DNA of 64,000 bases from JBFLYO01 sp040756745 (GTDB lineage: Bacteria; Bacteroidota; Ignavibacteria; UBA10030; UBA6906), in assembly GCA_040756745.1 (NCBI GenBank), contig JBFLYO010000020.1, positions 1-64,000 on the forward strand, read 5' to 3'. A program made the translations under genes and the position numbers. Of the stretch, positions 45,822-53,055 are shown piece by piece. Within the stretch, counting starts at the first letter, position 1. Every line of letters starts with the position of its first letter. A model generated the notes under the pieces. The model did not search any database, was not told the DNA's origin, and saw only the letters and a program-made list of their open reading frames with translations.

Positions 45822-47063
45822 TTAAGCCTTCACAGGAATCTTCAGGAGCCGACTGCCGATATTGATAATGTGTCGAAGCATTGCTCGTCTCATGCCGAAC
45901 GGTGACAGCCACCACCGCTCAAAGAGGACTTTGCCGAAATGCCACACTCTCCCGATCTGCCTGAGTTGGAGACGGGGGGACGGCTCACCGAAGAAATCGC
46001 CGAAAGCGAAACCTGCAAGCCCCTCACCCGCTTCGAGCATGCAGTAGCCGGCGCCGCAAAACTCAGCCCTCGGTGTTAGCCCTCTGATCTCGCCTGTGAT
46101 GCGCTCGGCGACGATCTGAGCCTGATCGTGAGCGAAGACTCCCGCCTTCGGCAGCATCATTGGGACCTCGGGTTTCCACCGACCGAGAATGCTCAGTGCG
46201 GCGATATCCCCGATTGCGTACACGTTTTCGTCCCTGGTCTTCAGCGTGAACCGATCAACGGGAATCCACCCTGACTCGTTCGTGAGACCCGCGTCGCGAA
46301 CAACGCTCGGCGCACGGTGAGGCGGGATGGCAATGAGCAGGTCGAAGGGGACGGGGGCCTTTCCTTCAAAGTTGATCTCGCGGGTCTGTGGGTTCACCGA
46401 CACCAGCTTGTGGAGCGGATGAAATGCAACGCCTGTGGAATCGAGCATTTGCTTTACCGCGTCGCCAACCTGCGGTCCGGCGACGGGCATCGGTTGTGTC
46501 TCGGGAGTGTAGAGGTCGATATCAACCTTGTCACGAATTCCACTGCGGTCAAGATAGTCGGCCACAAGCATTGCCCCCTCGTGCGGGGCACCGGGACATT
46601 TATAGGGAAGCGAGCTTACCACGAGCGCAATCTTCCCGCCTGTGAAACCTGCGAGTTCTCGTTGGAGCTGCTTTGCCCCGGCAAGCGTATAGAACGAGTG
46701 CGCGATCTCTACGAGACCCGGAACCGTTTCCGGGGCGAGATCAGCACCGAGAGCTATTACGAGATAATCGAAGGTTAATGTTTCAGTTGAAGTCGCTATG
46801 CTGCGGTGTGGGATGTCGATGCGCACGACTTCTGCATTGATAATCTGCACACCATCGCGCACGAGCGTGTGAAGAGGCCTGGTAATCTTCTCAGGCTTCC
46901 GATCCCCCGTCATGAGCCAGAGGAACGAGGGGGCGAAGGCGTGCTCGGGATTCTTCTCAACGAGGACGACTCTGTGATGGTCCGGCAGCCTCCGTCGCAG
47001 GTCGTTTGCCACGACAAGTCCACCAACGCCACCCCCAAGTACAACGATGGTCCTCTGGCTCAT
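45822..47063 (-). CDS. Sulfide:quinone oxidoreductase-like FAD/NAD(P) flavoprotein
   Basis: The 413-residue product has the FAD-binding GGGVGG (residues 10-15), the second dinucleotide-type region, and VYAIGDIAAL (residues 281-290), as in SQR and type II NADH dehydrogenases. Cysteines C156 (PYKCPGAP), C336 and C341 (EFCGAGYC) sit where SQR has its redox pair, favouring sulfide oxidation over NADH. The C-terminal HINIGSRLLKIPVKA-like amphipathic end could attach it to the membrane. The start overlaps the ArsR stop (ATGA, 47060-47063), so it is co-translated with its likely regulator. Confidence 0.85.
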   Translation of the reverse strand: MSQRTIVVLGGGVGGLVVANDLRRRLPDHHRVVLVEKNPEHAFAPSFLWLMTGDRKPEKITRPLHTLVRDGVQIINAEVVRIDIPHRSIATSTETLTFDYLVIALGADLAPETVPGLVEIAHSFYTLAGAKQLQRELAGFTGGKIALVVSSLPYKCPGAPHEGAMLVADYLDRSGIRDKVDIDLYTPETQPMPVAGPQVGDAVKQMLDSTGVAFHPLHKLVSVNPQTREINFEGKAPVPFDLLIAIPPHRAPSVVRDAGLTNESGWIPVDRFTLKTRDENVYAIGDIAALSILGRWKPEVPMMLPKAGVFAHDQAQIVAERITGEIRGLTPRAEFCGAGYCMLEAGEGLAGFAFGDFFGEPSPRLQLRQIGRVWHFGKVLFERWWLSPFGMRRAMLRHIINIGSRLLKIPVKA

Positions 47064-47398
47064 CGCACCCCCTTTTGTGTGGTAAAGCGCTTAAGGAGAG
47101 CGTGCCTCTGTACGTGCTTTTCAAGGAGCACCTCACGCATTAAGTCACAGGCGTCGATGACCTTTGGGCTGGAGAGCCGATAATAAATGGATACACCATC
47201 ACGGCGCGTCTCCAGAATCCCGGCATTGCGGAGGATGGCCAGGTGCTGTGAAGCGTTGGCCTTGGAAACCTTCATGCGCTTGACGATCCCTCCCGCGCTC
47301 ATCTCTGCATGCCTGAGGATATTCAGTATCTCCAGACGCTTCGCATGTGAGAGCGTCTTGCACACTTCTGCGTGAAGACGGTAAATGTCCTTCGTCAT
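47060..47398 (-). CDS. ArsR-family transcriptional regulator with two cysteines
   Basis: The 112-residue product has a winged helix-turn-helix: CKTLSHAKRLEILNIL, recognition helix SKANASQHLAILRNAG, wing RRDGVSIYYRL. The metal motif ELCVCDL of ArsR/SmtB is absent. Only two cysteines are present, C13 (alpha1) and C84 (alpha5), which could form a disulfide or tetrasulfide like those of the persulfide-sensing SqrR/BigR group, although the positions are not the same. As first gene of the SQR operon with a promoter carrying direct repeats, it probably represses that operon. Confidence 0.88.
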   Translation of the reverse strand: MTKDIYRLHAEVCKTLSHAKRLEILNILRHAEMSAGGIVKRMKVSKANASQHLAILRNAGILETRRDGVSIYYRLSSPKVIDACDLMREVLLEKHVQRHALLKRFTTQKGVR

Positions 47399-47437
47399 CC
47401 CGAGTTGAGTTTCGTTGTTTAGAAATTATGCAACTAC

Positions 47438-47466
47438 ATTATACAACATCAACTGCACAACATCAA
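47438..47466 (-). promoter_or_regulatory. Promoter of the arsR-SQR-dsrE operon with a direct-repeat operator
   Basis: On the - strand: -35 TTGATG (47461-47466), 17-bp spacer, -10 TATAAT (47438-47443). A direct repeat, TTGATGTTGT twice at a 14-bp period, spans the -35 and the spacer and is a plausible operator for the ArsR protein. The start codon lies about 40 bp downstream. Confidence 0.75.
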
Positions 47467-47482
47467 GTCGCTTGGTACGCCG

Positions 47483-47498
47483 CCAGGAGCTCTCCTGG
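47483..47498. terminator. Short perfect palindrome, possible terminator of the sigma operon
   Basis: CCAGGAG and CTCCTGG around CT, 32 bp beyond the anti-sigma stop on the - strand. No T-run follows, so the role is uncertain. Confidence 0.35.
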
Positions 47499-47530
47499 AA
47501 AGAGCGTTTCGGGCCAGGGGGGATACTTGA

Positions 47531-47806
47531 TCACTTTCTCAACGAGTTGTGTGAAAAAGATTCGATGACCGTGCGGATTCTCCTGCGGAGCTCGGCGGAC
47601 GGCGTGCCGCTTGGGATCCTCCGCAGGCGCGACTTCAGCAGCCGCTCGAACTCATACCGGTCGAAACAGTGCCTGCACGTCGCAAGATGCCGCTCCACCT
47701 GGCGTCGACCTGCTTCAGGCAACTCGCCGTCGATATATTCAAACACCCGCCTGATCGATTCCCGGCAACTGATCTCCGCCGCAGGCGCATTCCGTTTCGG
47801 TGTCAT
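47531..47806 (-). CDS. Zinc-finger anti-sigma factor (ZAS)
   Basis: The start is the ATG at 47806; the frame continues upstream only through the sigma gene. The 91-residue soluble product has the ZAS signature H-x3-C-x2-C (HLATCRHC) preceded by a cysteine (ISCRESI) in the mycothiol-type/ChrR-like order, then a basic helix. ZAS proteins hold an ECF sigma factor and release it when thiols are oxidised. The gene overlaps the end of the sigma gene by 68 bp in another frame, a strong sign that this is the cognate partner. Confidence 0.87.
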   Translation of the reverse strand: MTPKRNAPAAEISCRESIRRVFEYIDGELPEAGRRQVERHLATCRHCFDRYEFERLLKSRLRRIPSGTPSAELRRRIRTVIESFSHNSLRK

Positions 47807-48416
47807 TGTGTGAACCTTTCGAGCGTGATTTCGCAATTGAGGAGACAAGGCCAAGGTCCCGCGCGTAGAACCAGAGACGCTTCTGAAGCATCCTCCGTCC
47901 CCGTGCAAGGCGTGACCGCACAGTACCGACCGGAATTCCAAGCATCTGTCCGATCGTCTCGTAGGGATAACCCTCCACATCACACAGGACGACGGCAAGC
48001 CGGTATGGTTCCGGGAGTGTGGCAAGGGCCCGCTCGAAGTCCTCGTCCATCAGTTTCCGGATCACCTCCTGCTCCGGGTTCGAGTCGGCGTGGAGGGCCG
48101 ACTCGAGCTCTTCGAACAGAGAGAACGAGCCCACATCGCCGATGTCGTCAAGCAGCGTGAGCGACGTGTACCTGGCCCGGCCGCGGCGGGCGCTGATGAA
48201 CCGGTTGCTCAGGATTTTCATGAGCCAGGGCTTCGTCTTTGACCGGTCACGCAGCGTGTGAAACGATTGGCACGCTGTCGCAACAACATCCGCGACGAGT
48301 TCCTCCGCAGCATCGCTATTGTGACACAGCGCCCGCGCAACACGGTGCAGGTCGTCGATGAGGGGAAGAACCCAGCGCTCAATTTCGCTTTTCTGAGCCG
48401 GCGTGAGGGTCCGCAT
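47739..48416 (-). CDS. ECF-type RNA polymerase sigma factor
   Basis: The 225-residue product has sigma2 (HRVARALCHNSDAAEELVAD ... KPWLMKILSNRFISARRGR) and sigma4 (LPEPYRLAVVLCDVEGYPYE, HTH IGQMLGIPVGTVRSRLARG). A C-terminal extension of about 35 residues, with several cysteines at its end (TECACGGD), goes beyond the usual length and is encoded where the anti-sigma gene overlaps. A GGAAC-N16-CGTC promoter lies just upstream, and the same site stands before the divergent dsrE gene, so the factor probably drives both. Thiol or sulfur stress is the likely signal, given the ZAS partner and neighbours. Confidence 0.92.
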   Translation of the reverse strand: MRTLTPAQKSEIERWVLPLIDDLHRVARALCHNSDAAEELVADVVATACQSFHTLRDRSKTKPWLMKILSNRFISARRGRARYTSLTLLDDIGDVGSFSLFEELESALHADSNPEQEVIRKLMDEDFERALATLPEPYRLAVVLCDVEGYPYETIGQMLGIPVGTVRSRLARGRRMLQKRLWFYARDLGLVSSIAKSRSKGSHNDTETECACGGDQLPGIDQAGV

Positions 48417-48436
48417 AAAGGTGTCCTACTCAATAC

Positions 48437-48461
48437 GACGCTTTTTTCTGAAAAGAGTTCC
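48437..48461 (-). promoter_or_regulatory. ECF-type promoter of the sigma/anti-sigma operon
   Basis: On the - strand GGAAC (48457-48461), 16-bp spacer, CGTC (48437-48440), with a T after GGAAC. The start codon is 21 bp downstream of the -10 element. It matches the + strand site at 48521 in both boxes and in spacer length. Confidence 0.72.
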
Positions 48462-48520
48462 CTGACCCGGAAAAGTGATGAGAAACAGGCCGGATTCCAG
48501 AGGGGAAGCATGCCCGGCGG

Positions 48521-48545
48521 GGAACTTTCCACTCCTCTGTGCGTC
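48521..48545 (+). promoter_or_regulatory. ECF-type promoter of the exported dsrE gene
   Basis: GGAAC (48521-48525), 16-bp spacer, CGTC (48542-48545), again with a T after GGAAC; 65 bp before the ATG at 48610. The same architecture as the sigma gene's own promoter. Confidence 0.72.
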
Positions 48546-48609
48546 ATAGCATCAGTTGTGCGCCACTTCGGCGCAACACACACAACACTCAAACAAAGGA
48601 GGATCGGAC

Positions 48610-49122
48610 ATGAGACGCGGATCACAGAACCTTGGCTACGTGCTTCTGGTGTCGCTCGCCACCCTGGTCGGCGGTCTGGGGATCGGACACGCCCAGCAAG
48701 CCAGGGAGGAGCCGAGCGACGCAGATGCGCTTCAGGGTGTCAAGCAGCTGAAGGTCGTGTATGATATCGACGATGTCACCGAGCCCAAGAAGATGGTTGT
48801 GTACCTTAAGGCGATCGTCGACGCGCGCGACCGGGCGGTGGCGGCGAAGGTCAAGCCGGACCTGGTGGTCGCATTCCGCGGGCCCGCGCTCAAGCTCATC
48901 CAGAAGGCCGGCCCCGGCGCCGCGGAAGAGCAGAAGCAGATCGCCGGGCTGATGGCCGATCTGAAGAAGGGGGGAGCGAAGATCGAAGCCTGTAACTTCG
49001 CGGTGCAAATGCTCAAGCTCGATCGCGAGGCCTTTCTCCCAGAGGTGAAGGTTGTGGCCAACTCGTTCAACTCGCTCGGCGGCTACCAGGCGAAGGGCTA
49101 CGGGATCGTCTCCGTGCAGTGA
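48610..49122 (+). CDS. Exported DsrE-family protein
   Basis: The start is the ATG at 48610 behind a strong SD (aaaggagga); the frame runs back to 48556 without one. The 170-residue product has a signal peptide (VLLVSLATLVGGLGIGHAQ), then a DsrE-like fold: LKVVYDIDDVTEPKKMVVYL and the conserved cysteine C128 in GAKIEACNFAV. An exported DsrE protein would handle sulfur in the periplasm. The ECF-type promoter upstream places it under the divergent sigma factor. Confidence 0.85.
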   Translation: MRRGSQNLGYVLLVSLATLVGGLGIGHAQQAREEPSDADALQGVKQLKVVYDIDDVTEPKKMVVYLKAIVDARDRAVAAKVKPDLVVAFRGPALKLIQKAGPGAAEEQKQIAGLMADLKKGGAKIEACNFAVQMLKLDREAFLPEVKVVANSFNSLGGYQAKGYGIVSVQ

Positions 49123-49253
49123 ATCTCCGCGGCAAACGCAGTCGGCGGGGGATTCTGGCTGCTCTCGTCGGCCATTGTCATTTTCATACTGAAACGGACG
49201 CAAACTCAGTAGGCATCTACTGGAGACCATCATTCAATGAAGGAGGTCCTGTC

Positions 49254-49727
49254 ATGAATCCAAGGCGCACCGTCGTATTGCTGGCGCTGGTTGCCGCAAC
49301 CACGTCGTTCAGCTATTCCCAGCCGCAAGAGTCGAAGGCGAAATCGCTCTACGAACGATTGGGGGGAGTCTATGCCATCGCTACTGTGGTAGACGACTTC
49401 ATCGAGCGTCTCCTGGTCAACGACGTCCTGAATGCCAATCCCGCAATCAAAGAGGCGCGGAACAGGGTCCCGAAGGCCGGGCTGAAATACCGGGTGACGG
49501 AGCTTGTATGCAGCGTCACCGGAGGGCCCGAGCGCTACCACGGGCGGTCGATGAAGGAGGCGCACACACATCTCAATATTACCGAGCGGGAATGGAATGC
49601 GCTGGTCGCGGATTTTCAGACCACGCTGGACAAGTTCAACGTTCCCAAGAAAGAGCAGCAGGAACTTTTTGCGATCGTGGGGTCGACAAAAGGGGACATC
49701 GTCATCCCTTCCCAGACTGCGAAGTGA
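49254..49727 (+). CDS. Exported group 1 truncated haemoglobin
   Basis: The start is the ATG at 49254, with SD aaggaggt 6 bp upstream. The 157-residue product has an N-terminal signal (TVVLLALVAATTSFSYSQ), then the truncated globin fold: SLYERLGGVYAIATVVDDF, and the proximal haem histidine H104 in GRSMKEAHTHLNIT. Group 1 truncated globins bind O2 or NO. Most are cytoplasmic, so export is notable. It lies 131 bp after the exported dsrE gene on the same strand, with no terminator seen, so co-expression is possible. Confidence 0.85.
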   Translation: MNPRRTVVLLALVAATTSFSYSQPQESKAKSLYERLGGVYAIATVVDDFIERLLVNDVLNANPAIKEARNRVPKAGLKYRVTELVCSVTGGPERYHGRSMKEAHTHLNITEREWNALVADFQTTLDKFNVPKKEQQELFAIVGSTKGDIVIPSQTAK

Positions 49728-49975
49728 GCCGCACCTCATCAGGCGCTGAATCCTGAACGGTGCATCAGGAGCGGGCCTTTCAGCTTCCGAACACCTCCGG
49801 CCAAACTGGAAGACCCGCTCTCTCTTCTCCTCTACTACCAGCCGTTTGACTGTCTGACCGGAATTCCGTAGCATAGTCCGGCATTAGGCACCTTTTCCTA
49901 CCGTTCTCTCCCATGGAACGCGCTCCTGTATCGTGGCACACATCCGCTGTGTCTTGATTGCTGAAAGGATTCACC

Positions 49976-50770
49976 GTGGCCGAACCAACCGCGAGATCGA
50001 AACGCCCCGGACCGGAGACATTGATCACCTCCTACCGGCGCGATCTGCTTGAAGGAATCGAAGCGGAAGGCACCTCAGGAAAACCAGCAGGGTCGGGTCC
50101 TCATCCCGTAAGGGGGTGGAGTGAATCACTTGTCACGATTTCCACCGGCGTCGTGGCGATAGCAACGCTGGCGACCTGGTTCTTCGGAGGGTCACAGAGT
50201 TTTCCGAAGTGGGTGCTCTATTTCCTGACCGTGTTCGTCTTGATTGCGGTGTATAAATATTCCGAGCCGCACGTCCGCCGGCTCTATCACTTTCTCTCAC
50301 TCCGGACCTATCTGCGGCAGCAGCGCTTCCGGCTCGTGGGGATCATCGAGGGTTTTACCGATCTGATGAGTGCGCGGCGTGAAGATTCCGTCCCCTCGGT
50401 GATCAAGAAGATGTCCGAGAAGAGCGGCGGGGCGATCGTCGACCCGGATTTCCTGACGCTGCCGTACGACCTGCTCTCGAATATCCTGGTGAGTCTCTCG
50501 GACGCCGGGAGGAGCATCACCATCCGGGAGTTTAAAGGGGTTCTGAACGATCTCAGCACGCTCGTCAGATTCTGCTCCTACTTCTACTTCAAGAAGCCGC
50601 TGGCGGAAAACAAGCTCCGCACCCTGAAGGCGGAGGACCGGAACACGCTGGAATCAGTGAGGGAGAATTTCGCCGATTTCGTTCGACGGTACCAGGCATT
50701 TCACGACGAGATGCAGCTTCGGATCGGCACCACGACGAAGGCGCGGTTCGACGTTCCGCAGCCCCTCTGA
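49976..50770 (+). CDS. Membrane protein of unknown function
   Basis: The start is the GTG at 49976, with aaagga 6 bp upstream. The 264-residue product has a polar N-terminus of about 50 residues, two membrane helices (about 51-70 and 78-95), and a cytoplasmic helical domain (FRLVGIIEGFTDLMSARRED ... LSTLVRFCSYFYFKKPLAEN). I do not recognise the family. The 248-bp gap before it contains nothing recognisable. It sits between an exported globin and an exported DsrE gene, but no functional link is visible. Confidence 0.7.
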   Translation: MAEPTARSKRPGPETLITSYRRDLLEGIEAEGTSGKPAGSGPHPVRGWSESLVTISTGVVAIATLATWFFGGSQSFPKWVLYFLTVFVLIAVYKYSEPHVRRLYHFLSLRTYLRQQRFRLVGIIEGFTDLMSARREDSVPSVIKKMSEKSGGAIVDPDFLTLPYDLLSNILVSLSDAGRSITIREFKGVLNDLSTLVRFCSYFYFKKPLAENKLRTLKAEDRNTLESVRENFADFVRRYQAFHDEMQLRIGTTTKARFDVPQPL

Positions 50771-50775
50771 GCTAC

Positions 50776-50805
50776 TTGACACGACCTGGAATATTCCTAT
50801 CTTTG
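50776..50805 (+). promoter_or_regulatory. Candidate Bacteroidota-type promoter of the second exported dsrE gene
   Basis: TTG (50776-50778), 19-bp spacer, TATCTTTG (50798-50805), a full match to TTG-N19-TAnnTTTG. It lies 108 bp before the ATG at 50914. Confidence 0.55.
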
Positions 50806-50913
50806 TCGTTCTAGCACTCCGTGGGAGTACGATGCGGAGCATCCGCACACTGCGAGTTCTGGAATTCTTCGCAGTACATGGACAGGTGACATATATCGAA
50901 GGGAGGGACAGTT

Positions 50914-51330
50914 ATGAGACGCATGGTTGGTGTTTCGCTCCTCGTGCTGCTGTCATTCGGCGTCGCGGCGGCGCAGGATCACCCGTACCGGGTCGTGTTC
51001 GACCTGACCGGGAAAGACACGCTGGAGCAGAGGGCCGTCACACGGTGGATCAATGAAATTGCCTCATCGAATCCCAAGGCGGAGCTCGAGGTCGTGATGT
51101 ACGGGAAGGGGCTCGAGCTGGTCATGCCCGAGCGGTCCGCGTACATCGCGCAGGTGAAGGAGGCGATAAAGAACCCGAACGTCTCGTTCAAGGTATGCCG
51201 AGTTGCCATGAAGAACAACAATGTGGAGATGTCGCAACTGCTCCCGGGCGTGCAGACCGTTCCAGATGGGATTTATGAGATCATCTTGAAGCAGAAGGAA
51301 GGATGGGGATACATCAAGGTTGCAAGATAG
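50914..51330 (+). CDS. Exported DsrE-family protein, second copy
   Basis: The 138-residue product has a signal peptide (GVSLLVLLSFGVAAAQ) and the DsrE-like core: YRVVFDLTGKDTLEQRAVTR, LEVVMYGKGLELVMPER, and C95 in VSFKVCRVAM, aligning with C78 and C128 of the other two DsrE proteins. SD gaaggga is upstream. Three DsrE paralogues within 6 kb, one cytoplasmic and two exported, suggest sulfur trafficking across compartments. The gene ends at a hexamer/heptamer repeat array. Confidence 0.85.
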   Translation: MRRMVGVSLLVLLSFGVAAAQDHPYRVVFDLTGKDTLEQRAVTRWINEIASSNPKAELEVVMYGKGLELVMPERSAYIAQVKEAIKNPNVSFKVCRVAMKNNNVEMSQLLPGVQTVPDGIYEIILKQKEGWGYIKVAR

Positions 51331-51332
51331 AA

Positions 51333-51413
51333 GAAGATTGAAGATGGAAAATTGAAGATCGAGGATTGATAACGGTCTCTCTATCCTCAATCTTGATCTT
51401 AATCTCGATCTCG
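51333..51413. repeat. Opposed short-repeat arms between dsrE and dinB-like genes
   Basis: Left arm (51333-51370) is made of GAAGATT/GAAGATG/AAAATTG/GAGGATT words; right arm (51381-51413) of CCTCAAT, CTTGAT, CTTAAT, CTCGAT words, the complement. They can pair imperfectly. The right arm ends 2 bp before the ATG of the next gene, leaving no room for a Shine-Dalgarno sequence. Confidence 0.8.
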
Positions 51414-51415
51414 AA

Positions 51416-51904
51416 ATGACATCATCTGCGCAGACCCTCAAATCCCTCATCGACTCCGCCCGTCCGCGTCTTCTCTCCATTTCGGAGTCCAGCGCCGGCG
51501 CGAAGCCGTACCCTGACAAATGGTCGCTTAAGGAGATCCTCGGCCACCTTCTCGATTCGGCGACGAACAACCGGCAGCGGATTGTGCGCATGCAGGAGGA
51601 GCCCGACATCGGACCGTTCGTCTACAGTCAGCAGCACTGGGTGACGGTCCAGCACTATCAGTCCGAGCCGTGGCAGTTGATGGTGGAATTCTGGTATCTC
51701 TATAATGCGCACCTCGCCCATGTGATCGCCCATGTCGACCCATCGACCCTCGGCAATCGCTGCGACATGGGATACGCGAAGCCCGCGACGCTGAAGTTCG
51801 TGATCGAGGACTATATCAGGCACGTGGAGCATCATCTGGGGCAGATACTTGCTGAGGTTGATCCGAGAAGCAGGGAGAAGTGGATAAGCCGGGTGCCGGA
51901 GTGA
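51416..51904 (+). CDS. DinB-family (DinB_2/YfiT-like) metal-binding protein
   Basis: The 162-residue product is a four-helix bundle with the DinB histidine triad: H about 42 in ILGHLLDSA, and the pair in DYIRHVEHHL (about residues 131-136), which would hold a divalent metal. The motif PDKWSLKEILGHLLDSATNN is typical. Family members include thiol S-transferases (bacillithiol, mycothiol), but the reaction of this group is mostly unknown. No SD precedes the ATG, since a repeat array ends 2 bp upstream, so translation may be leaderless or rely on other signals. Confidence 0.86.
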   Translation: MTSSAQTLKSLIDSARPRLLSISESSAGAKPYPDKWSLKEILGHLLDSATNNRQRIVRMQEEPDIGPFVYSQQHWVTVQHYQSEPWQLMVEFWYLYNAHLAHVIAHVDPSTLGNRCDMGYAKPATLKFVIEDYIRHVEHHLGQILAEVDPRSREKWISRVPE

Positions 51905-52047
51905 AAGGAGGTTGGAGGGAAAAGCAGGATAAGGGGAGAAGCAGGCATAAGTTAAGGGGTGGAGCAGGTTAAGGTCAAGGGGTTAAGCAGGCCCCTTAAC
52001 CTTAACCTCAATCTTGATCTCACTCTCGATCTCACTCTCGATCTCAG
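51905..52047. repeat. Composite repeat array: AGCAGG/GGGG units then hexamer arm
   Basis: From directly after the DinB-like stop: spaced AAGCAGGNNAAGGGG units on the + strand (same word as the 17-bp unit at 44052, opposite orientation), then from about 51990 CCTTAACC, CTCAAT, CTTGAT, CTCACT, CTCGAT hexamers. It runs into the exonuclease remnant. Confidence 0.85.
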
Positions 52048-52352
52048 TCTGCCTCATCAACTTCCTTGCCATTGACATTGAAACTGCGAATTACCAGCCT
52101 GACAGTGCCTGCGCAATCGGGCCTGTGCGCGTCGCCGGAGGACGGGTTGTCTTGCGTACCGCGCACCTGATCCGTCCGCCGCGCAACGATTTTGTGTTCA
52201 CCAGGCTTCCGCTCGTCTGCAGCCGACTTGGGATTACGTTGAACCATCACGATGCAGCTTCTGACGCGGAGGCCTGTGCGGAGATCATGATCCGAGCGTT
52301 GAATTCTTCCCCCTCTCTTCGAATGTCGAAAAGCGGGAGGAGCATGGGGTGA
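52014..52352 (+). pseudogene. DEDDh (DnaQ-like) exonuclease with internal deletion
   Basis: The frame opens in the hexamer array (SLSISLSIS), so the true start is lost or lies nearer 52053. Conserved sequence begins NFLAIDIETANYQPDSACAI, the Exo I motif (DxE), and runs to RPPRNDFVFT. It then jumps directly to RLPLVCSRLGI and HHDAASDAEACAEIM, the Exo III (HxAxxD) region. Exo II and about 80-100 residues in between are missing, with the frame preserved. The remainder is too short to fold as the family does, so a pseudogene is the best call. Confidence 0.7.
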
Positions 52353-52359
52353 GGCCGAG

Positions 52360-52977
52360 GTGATTCCCGAAATCTGGCCGCTGGACCTCAAAACTCTTTT
52401 CGTTGGATCCGTAGTTACCAGGATTTCCGATACCCTCGGCTTCTACCACCTGCATCCGCGAGACAGATTCTGGGAATTGCTTGAACTGGGTGCGATCACG
52501 CCGAAGCGCGTCCTGACGAAACCGGAAAGCAAGGCGCTGGCGGACGGCCACCGGGACGGGAGTCTGAGCGATCCCATCAGGCAGATCTTCATCGAGAAGA
52601 AGACATCGCAGCTGCTGAAACTCGGGATCGGCATCACCGACCTGAACCGGAGGATGGTCGCGGAGGATGAGAAGGACAAATCCGGCAGACCAACGAGTGA
52701 CGATCTCCACGAATTCGTCGACAAAGTGGAGAAATCCCCTCCCCGGCTGCTGGGATTTGTCATCCATCCCGATCTCTTTGTCGGCGTGTTCAAGGCCCGT
52801 TATCCCTCCGTGACCTCGACGCTCGGCCCACAGCCCTTCACGATCGGGCAATCGGAAGTCTGGCTGCTCGGCTCGACAACTGCAGCGTTGCGCGGTGAAG
52901 CACTCACACAGCAGGAAGACGCATTTGTGGCGCTGGGGGAAAGAATGGAATCGTTCTCAACCGGCGCCCCGCCTTGA
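52360..52977 (+). CDS. Uracil-DNA-glycosylase-superfamily (MUG/TDG-like) protein
   Basis: The 205-residue product starts at a GTG 7 bp after the exonuclease remnant. It matches mismatch-specific UDG-fold proteins: LKTLFVGSVVTRISDTLGFY, PRDRFWELLELG and LGIGITDLNRR in the usual order. The GINPG motif of MUG is replaced by VGSVVTR, so catalysis may differ. The C-terminal part has GQSEVWLLGSTTAALRG, where related proteins have a substrate-loop Ser/Thr. It probably removes or binds damaged bases; the substrate is unknown. Confidence 0.68.
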   Translation: MIPEIWPLDLKTLFVGSVVTRISDTLGFYHLHPRDRFWELLELGAITPKRVLTKPESKALADGHRDGSLSDPIRQIFIEKKTSQLLKLGIGITDLNRRMVAEDEKDKSGRPTSDDLHEFVDKVEKSPPRLLGFVIHPDLFVGVFKARYPSVTSTLGPQPFTIGQSEVWLLGSTTAALRGEALTQQEDAFVALGERMESFSTGAPP

Positions 52978-53055
52978 CCTTCGGTCGTGTGTTCCATATA
53001 CTCCACTTCGCGCCCAATATCTTAACTCCCAAACCCTAAAACTCACATCGGAAAG

